Of a stretch of DNA of 64,000 nucleotides, positions 18,455 through 26,630 are shown in pieces. Origin of the DNA: Saccharopolyspora elongata (GTDB taxonomy: Bacteria; Actinomycetota; Actinomycetes; Mycobacteriales; Pseudonocardiaceae); contig NZ_SMKW01000001.1 in NCBI RefSeq assembly GCF_004348985.1, positions 124,001-188,000 on the forward strand, read 5' to 3'. The notes beneath the pieces are model-generated. The model made no database searches. It was not told the origin of the DNA and saw only the letters and a program-made list of their open reading frames with translations. A program made the position numbers and the translations under genes. Numbering within the stretch: the first letter of the stretch is position 1; each line of letters starts with the position of its first letter.

Positions 18455-19114
18455 TCACGCGCCGCTGCTCACCGACCCGATGCCCTGCATCGCGATGTCG
18501 AAGCCGCGCCTGACCGCGGCCTGAGCCGCGTCGAACGAACCGGTCTCCGCCAGGCTGGTCACCAGCGCGCCTTGGGCCGCGCCCACCAGGGCCCCGACGA
18601 CGGCGGCGGCGCTGATCGGATCCAGCTCGTCCGGGTACGCCTGCCGCAGGGCTTCGGCCAGCCGGCTCTGCGCCGCCTGCACGTGCCGGAAATAGTGCGC
18701 CTGCAGGGCCGGAACGGTGGTGACCAGGCGGTTGCGGGTCACGGCCAGCTCCGGGTCCAGATCGAGGTTCGGCTCCGACTGCAGATCGGCGTAGCCGGTC
18801 GCGAACATCCGCAGTGTCTGCTCACCAACCCGCATGAGCACCTGACCAGGCGTTTCGTCCGGCTCGCGCTCGGCGATCAACCGGAGGGCGAGGTCCATGC
18901 GCGTCTCGAAGCCCGTGAAGAGCACGTCCTCCTTGCTGGGGAAGTAGTTGAAGAACGTCTTGGTGGACACCTCCGCGGCCGCGGCGATCTCGGCCACCGT
19001 GGTCGCGTCGTAGCCCTTGTCCCCGAACAGCCGGACCGCCGCGCGGACCAGCGCATCCCGCGTGCGCAGCTTCTTCCGCTCGCGCAATCCCACGCCATCC
19101 GCCATGGCCGGCAT
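18455..19114 (-). CDS. TetR-family repressor of the divergent P450 unit
   Basis: A 219-residue protein with an N-terminal TetR helix-turn-helix: RERKKLRTRDALVRAA, then LFGDKGYDATTVAEIA and AEVSTKTFFNYFPSKEDVL (about residues 11-65). The C-terminal domain is a variable ligand domain. It is divergent from a P450 gene with two palindromic sites in the 92-base spacer, so it probably represses that gene and itself until an inducer binds. The start could also be the ATG three codons later. Confidence 0.88.
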   Translation of the reverse strand: MPAMADGVGLRERKKLRTRDALVRAAVRLFGDKGYDATTVAEIAAAAEVSTKTFFNYFPSKEDVLFTGFETRMDLALRLIAEREPDETPGQVLMRVGEQTLRMFATGYADLQSEPNLDLDPELAVTRNRLVTTVPALQAHYFRHVQAAQSRLAEALRQAYPDELDPISAAAVVGALVGAAQGALVTSLAETGSFDAAQAAVRRGFDIAMQGIGSVSSGA

Positions 19115-19130
19115 CTTACACTCCAGAGTT

Positions 19131-19148
19131 TTTTACATTGATTGTAGT
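19131..19148. promoter_or_regulatory. TetR operator candidate 1
   Basis: TTACATTGATTGTAG (19133-19147), an imperfect dyad of the form TTACA-N5-TGTAG in an AT-rich spacer between the TetR gene and the P450 gene. It resembles the second site 34 bases away. Confidence 0.55.
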
Positions 19149-19165
19149 TTTTCCTGAAAGGTGCT

Positions 19166-19183
19166 ATTACATTGCCTGTAAAT
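19166..19183. promoter_or_regulatory. TetR operator candidate 2
   Basis: TTACATTGCCTGTAA (19167-19181), a TTACA-N5-TGTAA palindrome 25 bases before the P450 start, where a repressor would block the promoter. With site 1 the shared half-site is TTACATTG. Confidence 0.6.
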
Positions 19184-19206
19184 TTTTCTGACCGAGGGAG
19201 CACGGC

Positions 19207-20394
19207 ATGACCGAGACCTTCCCAACCCCAGTCGACATGCCCATCGCGCGCAGCACCCCCTTCGACCCGCCGGAAGAGCTGCTGCGGCTGGGCGAAGAGC
19301 GGCAAGTCAGGCCGCTGGCGTTCCCGGACGGCCACGTCGGCTGGCTGGTGACCGGCCACGTCGCGGCCCGCGCCGTGCTCGCCGACCCGCGCTTCAGCGT
19401 TCGACCGGAACTCCGGCGCCTCCCGTTCCCCCACCCGGCCTCGGAGCAGCAGCCGATGCCGGGCGTGTTTCTGCGGATGGACCCGCCGCAGCACACCCGC
19501 TTCCGCAGGCTGCTCACCGGCCAGTTCACCGTGCGGCGGATGAAGCAGCTGGAGCCGCGGATCCAGCAGATCACCGACGCCTGCCTGGACGACATGGCCC
19601 GGACCGGCCCGCCGGTCGACCTCGTGCAGACCTTCGCCCTGCCGATCCCGTCACTCGTGATCTGCGAACTGCTCGGCGTCCCCTACGCAGACCGGGAGCG
19701 GTTCCAAACCGTCACGCGCACCCTCGTGTCGGTGGAGGTGAGCGACGAGGAGTACCACCAGGCCTGGCGCGATATCGCCGACTACCTCGGCGAACTCGTC
19801 CGGGCCAAGCAGGCCGATCCGACGGACGACCTGCTCGGCGGCCTCGCGGGCAGCACCGAGGTGACCGACGAAGAACTGACGGGCATCGCAACCTTGCTGC
19901 TGCTCGCCGGCCACGAGACGACCGCGAACATGCTGTCGCTCGGCACGTACGCCCTGCTGCGCCACCCGGATCAGCGCGCCGCGCTGACCGCCGACCCGTC
20001 GCGCGTCGACGGCGCGGTCGAGGAACTGCTGCGCCACCTCTCGATCATCGGGATGCTCACCCGGACCGCGTTGGAGGACGTCGAGCTCGAAGGTCAGCGC
20101 ATCGAGGCGGGCGATTCGGTGGTGATCTCGGTGTCGGCCGCCAACCGGGCGCCGGAGCTGTTCGACGATCCGAACGCCTTGGACGTCGGCCGGGCCGCCG
20201 GTCGGCACCTCGCGTTCGGGCACGGCGTCCACCAGTGCCTCGGGCAGCAACTGGCCCGGATCGAGATGCGGATCGCGTACGCGTCGCTGTTCAAGCGGTT
20301 CCCGGCGCTACGGGCAGCGGTGCCACCGGAGGACGTTCCGGCCCGCGACGACATGTTGATCCACGGCCTGCACAGCCTGCCGGTCACCTGGTGA
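19207..20394 (+). CDS. Cytochrome P450 (CYP105-like)
   Basis: A 395-residue soluble bacterial P450. The I-helix motif is LLLAGHETTANM (about residues 231-242), ExxR sits in the region EELLRHLS, and the heme-binding loop FGHGVHQCLGQQLA (about 337-350) carries the axial Cys. The N-terminal FxxxPxxLLRLGEE pattern and overall length resemble CYP105 enzymes, which oxidise diverse xenobiotics and antibiotics. The ferredoxin gene follows after 13 bases and presumably supplies electrons. A TetR operator sits just upstream, so expression is probably substrate-inducible. Confidence 0.93.
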   Translation: MTETFPTPVDMPIARSTPFDPPEELLRLGEERQVRPLAFPDGHVGWLVTGHVAARAVLADPRFSVRPELRRLPFPHPASEQQPMPGVFLRMDPPQHTRFRRLLTGQFTVRRMKQLEPRIQQITDACLDDMARTGPPVDLVQTFALPIPSLVICELLGVPYADRERFQTVTRTLVSVEVSDEEYHQAWRDIADYLGELVRAKQADPTDDLLGGLAGSTEVTDEELTGIATLLLLAGHETTANMLSLGTYALLRHPDQRAALTADPSRVDGAVEELLRHLSIIGMLTRTALEDVELEGQRIEAGDSVVISVSAANRAPELFDDPNALDVGRAAGRHLAFGHGVHQCLGQQLARIEMRIAYASLFKRFPALRAAVPPEDVPARDDMLIHGLHSLPVTW

Positions 20395-20407
20395 GGAGCC
20401 GAGCCTG

Positions 20408-20599
20408 ATGCGAATCGAAATCGACCGGGACCGCTGCGTCGGGGCCGGAATGTGCGCCCTGGCCGCGCCGAGCGTGTTCGACCAGAACGAAGAGGACGGC
20501 CTGGTGCTGCTCGTCGATGCCGAGCCGCCGGAAGAGGCCCGCGAATCGGTGCGCACTGCCGCGGTCACTTGCCCGTCCGGGGCCGTCGCCGTGTCGTGA
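20408..20599 (+). CDS. [3Fe-4S] ferredoxin partner of the P450
   Basis: A 63-residue ferredoxin with Cys at positions 10, 16 and 55 (DRCVGAGMCALAAPSVF and TCPSGAV). The position that would hold the fourth ligand in a [4Fe-4S] protein is Ala13, so the cluster is predicted as [3Fe-4S], the type that donates electrons to CYP105-like P450s. It is in an operon with the P450 gene. No reductase is nearby. Confidence 0.93.
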   Translation: MRIEIDRDRCVGAGMCALAAPSVFDQNEEDGLVLLVDAEPPEEARESVRTAAVTCPSGAVAVS

Positions 20600-20600
20600 G

Positions 20601-20635
20601 TGGTGGTTCCGGTATGAACCGGAGCGTCACCACCA
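20601..20635. terminator. Convergent hairpin after the ferredoxin gene
   Basis: TCCGGT-ATGA-ACCGGA stem-loop extended by TGGTGGT/ACCACCA across a 5-base bulge. It begins 2 bases after the ferredoxin stop and overlaps the last codons of the convergent HAD gene. Confidence 0.4.
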
Positions 20636-21442
20636 GCGGTCGAGGACGTGCGCCACGCCGTCTTCGGCGTTGGTGGCGGTGGTGACCTCGTCGGCCACCG
20701 CCAGGGCCTCCTTGTGGGCGTTGCGCATCGCCACGCCGTGGCCCGCCCACTCCAGCATCGGCACGTCGTTGGGCATGTCGCCGAAGGCGATCACGTCCTC
20801 CTGGGCCACGCCGAGCTTCCCGGCCACCGCCGCCAGCCCGGTCGCCTTGTCCACGCCCGGCGCCGACAGCTCGATCAGGCCCGCCGTGGTCGAGTAGGTC
20901 AGCTGCAGCTGCGAGCCCAGCACCTCGCCCGCCGCCGCGGCCATCTCCGCGCTGGTCATGTGCTTGTGCAGGACCAGCAGCTTCACCGCCGGCTTGCCGG
21001 TCAGCTCGTCGGTGCCGGCCACTCGGATGTCCGAATTCGGCCACGCCCGGCGGAAGTCCACCTCGGCGAGGAACTGCTCGTGCGGCCGGTCCCGCGCCCC
21101 GTCGGTGGTCCGCTCCACCGCGAAGGCGCAGCCCGGCAGCTCGTGCCGCAGCTCGCGGGCGACGTCGTGCAGCAGCATCGGGTCGATCACATGGCTTTGC
21201 AGCACCCGGTCGGCGGCCGCGTCGTAGAGCACCGCGCCGTTCGCGCACACCGTCACCCCGGACACGCCCAGGCCTTCGACCACCGTCGGCACCCAGCGCG
21301 GCGGACGCCCCGTGACCAGGACGAACGGCGTTCCCGACGCCACCACCCGCTGCACCGTCCGCGCGGTTCGCGGGCTCACCCGCTCCATCGGGTCGAGCAG
21401 GGTTCCGTCCACGTCGGATGCCACCAGGCCAGGTTTGCGCAC
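20627..21442 (-). CDS. HAD-superfamily Cof-type phosphatase
   Basis: A 271-residue protein of the Cof/IIB HAD group. The nucleophile motif is SDVDGTLLD (Asp10 and Asp12), then VLVTGRPP (motif II), KLLVLHK, and the C-terminal VIAFGDMPNDVPML metal-binding motif. Such enzymes dephosphorylate sugar phosphates or cofactors such as FMN; the substrate is unknown. The frame is open far upstream, but the GTG at 21442 gives the normal length and has AGGA about 8 bases before it. Confidence 0.88.
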   Translation of the reverse strand: MRKPGLVASDVDGTLLDPMERVSPRTARTVQRVVASGTPFVLVTGRPPRWVPTVVEGLGVSGVTVCANGAVLYDAAADRVLQSHVIDPMLLHDVARELRHELPGCAFAVERTTDGARDRPHEQFLAEVDFRRAWPNSDIRVAGTDELTGKPAVKLLVLHKHMTSAEMAAAAGEVLGSQLQLTYSTTAGLIELSAPGVDKATGLAAVAGKLGVAQEDVIAFGDMPNDVPMLEWAGHGVAMRNAHKEALAVADEVTTATNAEDGVAHVLDRWW

Positions 21443-21568
21443 GACGCCATCCTGCCTGGTCCCGGTCGCCGCCCGGGAGTCGAGGACCCGCCGCCGCGAC
21501 CCGGGCCACGTTTCCGCATCACCTGATCGGGTCGATAAGGGCCGGGCGGTACCAGTACGGTCGACGGC

Positions 21569-22441
21569 GTGCGAGTTGGGATCGTGATTTTGCCCGAACA
21601 CCGGTGGTGGGCCGCCGAGCCGCTGTGGCGGATGGCCGAGGAGTACGGCTTCGCCCACGCGTGGACCTACGACCACCTCGGTTGGCGGTCCCTTGTGGAC
21701 AAGCCGTGGTTCGACGCGGTTCCGACGCTGACCGCGGCCGCCACGGTCACCTCGACGATCCGGCTGGGCACCCTGGTCGCGTCGCCGAACTTCCGGCACC
21801 CCGCGCACTTCGCGCGGGAGCTGACCGCGCTGGACGACATCGCCGACGGCCGCCTCACCCTGGGCATCGGCGCCGGTGGCGTCGGCTTCGACGCGCACGT
21901 GCTGGGCCGCCCGGAGCTGACCGCCGGGCAGCGCGTCGACCGGTTCACCGAGTTCGTCGAGCTGCTCGACCAGATCCTCACCCGCGACTGCACCGATCAC
22001 TCCGGCGAGTACTACACGGCCGTCCAGGCCCACCGGGCGCCCGGCTGCGTGCAGCTGCCCCGGGTGCCGTTCGTGGTCGCCGCCAACGGGCCGCGGTCGA
22101 TGCGGCTGGCGGCCCGGTACGGCCAGGGCTGGGTGACCACCGGACGGGAGGCCGACGACCCGGAGGCCTGGTGGCGGTCGGTCGGGGAGCTGTCGCTGCG
22201 GTTCGCCGAGGTGCTCGCCGAGCAGGGCCGGGACCCGGCGAAGGTCGACCGGTACCTGCAGGTGGACGCCGGTCCGGTCTACTCGATGTCCAGTGTGGAC
22301 CACTTCCGGGACGTGGTCGGCCGGGCCACCGAACTCGGCTTCACCGACGTCATCACGCATTGGCCGCGGGCCGACGAGCCCTACGCGGGCAAGGAGTCCA
22401 CCGTCGAGGAGATCGCCTCGGAGGTCCTCCCCGAGCTGTGA
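21569..22441 (+). CDS. LLM-class (F420-dependent type) oxidoreductase
   Basis: A 290-residue luciferase-like monooxygenase-family protein. It has FAHAWTYDHLGWRS near the start, RLGTLVASPNFRHPAHFARE and GRLTLGIGAGGVGFDA, the F420/FMN pocket motifs, and PFVVAANGPRSMRLAARYGQGWVTTG later. Actinobacterial members usually use F420. The substrate is unknown. The GTG at 21569 has no clear Shine-Dalgarno sequence, so the mRNA may be leaderless. It is divergent from the HAD gene. Confidence 0.85.
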   Translation: MRVGIVILPEHRWWAAEPLWRMAEEYGFAHAWTYDHLGWRSLVDKPWFDAVPTLTAAATVTSTIRLGTLVASPNFRHPAHFARELTALDDIADGRLTLGIGAGGVGFDAHVLGRPELTAGQRVDRFTEFVELLDQILTRDCTDHSGEYYTAVQAHRAPGCVQLPRVPFVVAANGPRSMRLAARYGQGWVTTGREADDPEAWWRSVGELSLRFAEVLAEQGRDPAKVDRYLQVDAGPVYSMSSVDHFRDVVGRATELGFTDVITHWPRADEPYAGKESTVEEIASEVLPEL

Positions 22442-22448
22442 CCTCCCC

Positions 22449-22544
22449 GTGACAACCCGAGCACGGACTCCGCACCGGCTAGGAGCGCTGCGGTTCAACC
22501 TTGGCGTCAGCTACGCCGAGGTCAAGGAGATCTGGCAGGAGTGA
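22449..22544 (+). CDS. Possible 31-codon remnant or small ORF
   Basis: A GTG frame starting 8 bases after the oxidoreductase stop encodes a short product ending in LGVSYAEVKEIWQE and stops exactly where the convergent regulator gene ends. The tail looks like a helix-rich protein end, but I do not recognise it. It could be a gene fragment or chance. Confidence 0.2.
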   Translation: MTTRARTPHRLGALRFNLGVSYAEVKEIWQE

Positions 22545-23135
22545 TCAAGCCTCGCCGCGGGGCGACGTCTGCAGCGTCGCCCCGACCGCGAGGAACTCCG
22601 CGGGCTCGCCGCCGAGCGCCGAGAGCCGGTGCGGGACCCGGGAGCTGAAGCTGACGCTGTCGCCGGCCCGCAGGGTCGTCGTCCCCTGGTCGAACTCGAC
22701 GTGCAGCCGCCCGCTGAGCACGTAGAGCCAGTCGTGGCCCTCGTGCCGGACCGGCCGCACTCCCTCGCTGGACGGCGAAATCCGGTAGCGGGCGGCGTAG
22801 AGCCCCGGGATCACCGCGCGCGGCGTCAGCACCTGCAGGGCCATGCCGTCGGTGTCGACCGTCGGCGCCTCATCGCCGCGCAACACCATCACGGCCGGCC
22901 CCGGCTTGTTGTCGGTGAACAGCTCGGACAGCCCGACGCCCAGCGCGGTCGCCAGCTGGGCCAGCACATCCAGGGACGGTGTCGCGTCGCCGCGCTCCAC
23001 GTTCCCCAGCAGCGCCACGCCCAGGCCGGCCCGCTCCGCCAGGTCCGCCTGGTCCAGCCCGCGCGCCGCCCGCAACCGGCGGATCCGGTCGCCGAGACCG
23101 GCCAGGGCGCGGGCCTGTGAAGAGGTGTCCGACAC
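22545..23135 (-). CDS. XRE-family regulator with C-terminal cupin domain
   Basis: A 196-residue protein. The N-terminal helix-turn-helix (about 14-70) reads IRRLRAARGLDQADLAERAG and LLGNVERGDATPSLDVLAQL. The C-terminal cupin (about 105-190) has HEGHDWLYVLSGRLHVEF and LRAGDSVSFSSRVPHRL, the usual pattern of small-molecule-responsive XRE-cupin regulators of amino acid or polyamine metabolism. The GTG at 23135 was chosen because the HTH begins 14 residues later. It is divergent from the nuclease-like gene, and its own target is not evident. Confidence 0.85.
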   Translation of the reverse strand: MSDTSSQARALAGLGDRIRRLRAARGLDQADLAERAGLGVALLGNVERGDATPSLDVLAQLATALGVGLSELFTDNKPGPAVMVLRGDEAPTVDTDGMALQVLTPRAVIPGLYAARYRISPSSEGVRPVRHEGHDWLYVLSGRLHVEFDQGTTTLRAGDSVSFSSRVPHRLSALGGEPAEFLAVGATLQTSPRGEA

Positions 23136-23231
23136 GCCCCCACCATAAGTCGGGTACCGGGGGCTCGCCGTGATCGCAGGTGTGCCCCCGGCGGTCGCCG
23201 GGTAGGCCTTGCGCGGCAGGAGGTGGTGACG

Positions 23232-23867
23232 ATGTCGGCGGAGAACGTCGTGCAACGCCTGCTGGACGAGGCGGGCACCACCTACGCCGCCCAGGCCGGG
23301 ATCTCGCTGGCGAACAAGCCCGCCCCGCTGTACCGGCTGCTGGTGCTGGCGGTGCTGATGTCCACCCGGATCAAGGCCGAGCTGGCGGTGTCGGCCGCGC
23401 GGGAACTCGCGGAATTCGGGACGCCGCAGAAGATGTGCGACGCGACCTGGCAGCAACGCGTCGACGCGCTCGACCGCGGGCACTACGCACGGTACGACGA
23501 GAGCACCGCGACGGCGCTCGGCAAGGGCGCGCAGCTGCTGATCGACCGGTACCACGGGGATCTCCGGCGGATCCAGGCGAAAGCGGACGGAGACATCGAC
23601 GTGCTGCAGGAGAAGCTCATCGAGCTGCCACGGCTCGGCCCGGTGGGTGCGGACATCTTCTGCCGCGAGGTGCAGCTGGTGTGGCCGGAACTCCGGCCGT
23701 TCTTCGACAAGAAGGCGCTGGCGGGTGCGGAGAAACTGGGCCTGCCGACCGATCCGGACGAGCTCGCGGAGCTCGTCGAAGGGCACGAACTCGCCCGCCT
23801 GGCGGCGGCCCTGGTGCGGGCCACGCTGGACCGCGGCCTCGCCGCGGAAATCACCAAGGCCGCATGA
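23232..23867 (+). CDS. HhH-GPD (endonuclease III-like) protein
   Basis: A 211-residue all-helical protein of the HhH-GPD fold. A helix-hairpin-helix motif, LPRLGPVGADIFCREV, lies at about residues 136-151, and VLMSTRIKAELAVSAARELA near the N-terminus corresponds to the family's first helices (LSxQT/xT region). The C-terminal four-Cys iron-sulfur cluster of EndoIII is absent and the usual catalytic Lys is not obvious, so base-excision activity is uncertain. AGGAGG precedes the ATG at 23232. The gene ends against two family B palindromes shared with convergent serS. Confidence 0.75.
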   Translation: MSAENVVQRLLDEAGTTYAAQAGISLANKPAPLYRLLVLAVLMSTRIKAELAVSAARELAEFGTPQKMCDATWQQRVDALDRGHYARYDESTATALGKGAQLLIDRYHGDLRRIQAKADGDIDVLQEKLIELPRLGPVGADIFCREVQLVWPELRPFFDKKALAGAEKLGLPTDPDELAELVEGHELARLAAALVRATLDRGLAAEITKAA

Positions 23868-23887
23868 CGCCGCTGGTCACCGGTTTC

Positions 23888-23909
23888 CGCAGTTTCAATT
23901 GAAACTGCG
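23888..23909. repeat. Family B palindrome copy 1 (TTT-CAATTG-AAA core)
   Basis: Perfect 22-bp palindrome CGCAGTTTCAA/TTGAAACTGCG, 20 bases after the nuclease-like gene stop, between convergent genes. Copy 2 is only 7 bases further on. Confidence 0.85.
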
Positions 23910-23916
23910 CACCAGA

Positions 23917-23962
23917 CACGGGCAGGGCCGCAGTTTCAATTGAAACTGCGGCCCTGCCCGTG
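23917..23962. repeat. Family B palindrome copy 2, a perfect 46-bp palindrome
   Basis: Every base from 23917 to 23962 pairs: outer arm CACGGGCAGGGCC, then GCAGTTTCAA, then the complement. There is no spacer at the centre (AATT). The core equals copy 1, but the outer 12-13 bases are unrelated. It ends 5 bases before the serS stop. Confidence 0.9.
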
Positions 23963-23967
23963 GTCGA

Positions 23968-25230
23968 TCACTTGGGTTCGAGGACCTCTCGGCCGCCGAG
24001 GAACGGGCGCAGCGCCTCGGGCACTCGCACCGAACCGTCCGGCTGCTGGTGGTTCTCCAGGATCGCGACGATCCAGCGGGTCGTCGCCAGCGTGCCGTTG
24101 AGGGTGGCCGCGATCTGCGGACGGCCGTCCTCGTCGCGGTAGCGGGTGTTCAGCCGCCGCGCCTGGAACGTGGTGCAGTTCGACGTCGAGGTCAGCTCGC
24201 GGTACGTCTGCTGGCTCGGCACCCACGCCTCGCAGTCGAACTTGCGGGCCGCGCTGGCACCGAGATCCCCCGCCGCCGTGTCGATCACCCGGTAGGGCAC
24301 CTCGATCTTGGCGAGCATCTCCTCTTCCCACGCCAGCAGCCGCTCGTGCTCATCGCGGGCCTCGTCCTCCCGGCAGTAGACGAACATCTCCAGCTTGTTG
24401 AACTGGTGCACGCGGATGATGCCGCGGGTGTCCCGGCCGTAGGACCCGGCCTCCCGGCGGAAGCACGTCGACCAGCCCGCGTAGCGCAGCGGCCCGGCGG
24501 AGAAGTCCACGATCTCGCCCGCGTGGTAGCCGGCCAGCGGGACCTCGGAGGTGCCGACCAGGTAGAGGTCGTCCTCCTCCAGCCGGTACACCTCGGTGGC
24601 GTGGGCGCCGAGGAACCCGGTGCCCTCCATGATCTCCGGGCGCACCAGCACCGGCGGCACGACCAGCGTGAACCCGGCGGCGGCGGCCTGCGCGGCGGCC
24701 ATGTTCAGCAGCGCCAGCTCCAGCTGGGCGCCGATGCCGGTCAGGAAGTAGAACCGGGCGCCCGCGACCTTCGCGCCGCGCTCCATGTCGAAGGCGCCGA
24801 TCGCGGTGCCCAGCTCGACGTGGTCCTTGATCTCGAAGTCGAACTCCCGCGGCACGCCGACGTGCTTGAGCACGGCGTAGTCGTCCTCGCCGCCCGGCGG
24901 CACATCGGGCTCGACGATGTTGGAGACGGCCCGCTGGGCCCGCAGCAGCTCCTCGTCGCCGGCCGACTGCTCAGCCTCGGCCTCCTTGACCTGGGCGGCG
25001 AGCTCCTTGGCGCGGGCGAGCAGGGCGTCGCGCTCCTCGCCCTTGGCCTTGCCGACCTGCTTGCCGAGCTGCTTCTGCTCCGCGCGCAGGTTGTCCGCCC
25101 GGGACACCGCGGACCTGCGACGCTCGTCGGCGGACAGCAGCGCATCCACCAGGGACGCGTCCTCTCCTCGCGCGCGCTGCGAAGCGCGCACCGCTTCCGG
25201 ATCATCGCGTAGCGTCTTCAGGTCGATCAC
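23968..25230 (-). CDS. serS: Seryl-tRNA synthetase
   Basis: A 420-residue class II synthetase that charges tRNA-Ser. An N-terminal coiled-coil arm (about 25-105, rich in Lys/Glu/Ala heptads) precedes the catalytic core. Motif 1 lies around [22 protein letters not shown] binds ATP/Ser. Motif 2 is [20 protein letters not shown] (about 256-275), and motif 3 is [16 protein letters not shown] with the invariant Arg (about 379-394). Length and order are standard. It is a single gene followed by family B palindromes. Confidence 0.97.
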   Translation of the reverse strand: MIDLKTLRDDPEAVRASQRARGEDASLVDALLSADERRRSAVSRADNLRAEQKQLGKQVGKAKGEERDALLARAKELAAQVKEAEAEQSAGDEELLRAQRAVSNIVEPDVPPGGEDDYAVLKHVGVPREFDFEIKDHVELGTAIGAFDMERGAKVAGARFYFLTGIGAQLELALLNMAAAQAAAAGFTLVVPPVLVRPEIMEGTGFLGAHATEVYRLEEDDLYLVGTSEVPLAGYHAGEIVDFSAGPLRYAGWSTCFRREAGSYGRDTRGIIRVHQFNKLEMFVYCREDEARDEHERLLAWEEEMLAKIEVPYRVIDTAAGDLGASAARKFDCEAWVPSQQTYRELTSTSNCTTFQARRLNTRYRDEDGRPQIAATLNGTLATTRWIVAILENHQQPDGSVRVPEALRPFLGGREVLEPK

Positions 25231-25316
25231 AGCTGGTCAGCGTAGTCCGCACCGTCGACCTACCGACCCGCAGGGTGCGCTCAACGCCGTCGCCTGCGCG
25301 CGGGCGCACGCGCCGC

Positions 25317-25441
25317 CCAATTTTAGGCAAAACCGGAAACCCGGCCCCGCGAGGCGCGGGCCGAGCGGAGCCCCGGTTTCAGGCAAGACCTGGAGACCGT
25401 TTTGTCCCGGTTTGGGCGGTTCCAATTTTAGGCAAAATCGG
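25317..25441. repeat. Family C palindromes, three copies (TTT-TAGGCA-AAA core)
   Basis: Copies at 25317-25336 (CCAATTTTAGGCAAAACCGG), 25373-25392 (degenerate, CCGGTTTCAGGCAAGACCTG) and 25422-25441 (CCAATTTTAGGCAAAATCGG). Each can form an AT-rich stem capped by AGGC. They fill the 227-base spacer between the serS start and the end of the downstream-facing synthase gene; the nearest copy begins 17 bases beyond its stop. Confidence 0.8.
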
Positions 25442-25457
25442 AAGCCCCCGGGTGGTG

Positions 25458-26627
25458 TCAGGCGGTGCCGGGGATGCGGTGCGGGACGAAGGCCGCGCCG
25501 TCGTCGGTGATCAGGCCCGCCGTCTCGCGGATGCCCAGGCCGGCCGAGGAGTCGCCGACCACCCAGGCGCCGAGGGCCGGGCGCATCCCGTCGAACTCCG
25601 GCAGCGGGTCGAACGCCTGGTAGACGTAGCCCTCCTCGCCGTACACGCCGCTCGTCTCGGTCTCCCAGCCCGGCGCGACGACCTGGATGTTGTTGCCCTC
25701 GCGGCCCAGGCGCGGCTTGCGCACGTACTCCGTCAGCAGCCCGGGCTGGTCCAGGAACGTCGGCAGCAGGTTCGGGTGCCCCGGGTGCATCTCCCACAGG
25801 ATCGCCAGCAGCGCCTTGTTGGACAGCAGCATCTTCCACAGCGGTTCGACCCACTGCGTGGCCGGCAGCGTCTTGACGGCGTGCTTGCCGAAGTCGTCGT
25901 CGACCATCCACTCCCAGGGGTAGATCTTGACGATGGAGTTCATCGGCGCTTCTTCGAGGTCGACGAAGCGCTCCAGCAGGCTGTCCCAGCCGATCTCCTC
26001 GATGGGCAGGCCGACGGTGTCCAGCCCGGCCTCCGCGGCGGTCTCCTGCAGGTAGGCCGCGGTGATGTTGTCCTCACCGGTGACGTCGGCGGACGACCAG
26101 GTGAAGTGCGCCTCGTTGGTGGCCAGCTGCTCCTTGATCTCGCCCCAGCGCTCGACGAGCTTCTCGTGGATGGAGTTCCACTGGTCGTCGCCCTCGTGGC
26201 ACTCGGTCAGCCAGTGCCACTGCACGACCGCCGCCTCCAGCAGCGACGTCGGGGTGTCGGCGTTGTACTCCAGCAGCTTCGCCGGGCCGGTGCCGTCGTA
26301 GCGCAGGTCGAACCGGCCGTACAGGTGCGGGTCGTGGCGCTTCCAGGACTCGGCGATGTGCGGCCAGACCCACTCCGGGATGCCGAAGTCCTTGTAGCGC
26401 TCGGTGGTGACGACGTGGTCGACGGCGTCCAGGCACATCGAGTGCAGCAGCTCGACGTCCGCCTCCAGCGAGAGCACCTCGTCGAGGCTGAACTCGTAGT
26501 GCACGCCCTCGTCCCAGTAGGGCCGGGCCGTGCCGTCGGCCGCGCGCGCGGGGGTGCCGAAGACGAGGCCGAGCTCCTCGACCTTGGCCTGCCAGTCCGG
26601 TCGTCGTGCCGTGGTCCTGCGCCGCAC
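25458..26627 (-). CDS. Glutathionylspermidine synthase-like ATP-grasp protein (YgiC-like)
   Basis: A 389-residue protein of the glutathionylspermidine synthase C-terminal ATP-grasp family. Features are YWDEGVHYEFSLDEV, GRFDLRYDGTGPAKLLEYNADTPTSLLE (split: RFDLRYDG, LLEYNADTPTSLLE, about 125-150), KIYPWEWM, and AWVVGDSSAGLGIRE near the end. It is likely an ATP-dependent amide ligase. True glutathionylspermidine is not expected in actinomycetes, so the substrate is unknown. It follows a small membrane-anchored partner gene by 3 bases, like the enterobacterial ygiB-ygiC pair. The start is a GTG. Confidence 0.8.
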   Translation of the reverse strand: MRRRTTARRPDWQAKVEELGLVFGTPARAADGTARPYWDEGVHYEFSLDEVLSLEADVELLHSMCLDAVDHVVTTERYKDFGIPEWVWPHIAESWKRHDPHLYGRFDLRYDGTGPAKLLEYNADTPTSLLEAAVVQWHWLTECHEGDDQWNSIHEKLVERWGEIKEQLATNEAHFTWSSADVTGEDNITAAYLQETAAEAGLDTVGLPIEEIGWDSLLERFVDLEEAPMNSIVKIYPWEWMVDDDFGKHAVKTLPATQWVEPLWKMLLSNKALLAILWEMHPGHPNLLPTFLDQPGLLTEYVRKPRLGREGNNIQVVAPGWETETSGVYGEEGYVYQAFDPLPEFDGMRPALGAWVVGDSSAGLGIRETAGLITDDGAAFVPHRIPGTA

Positions 26628-26630
26628 TCG

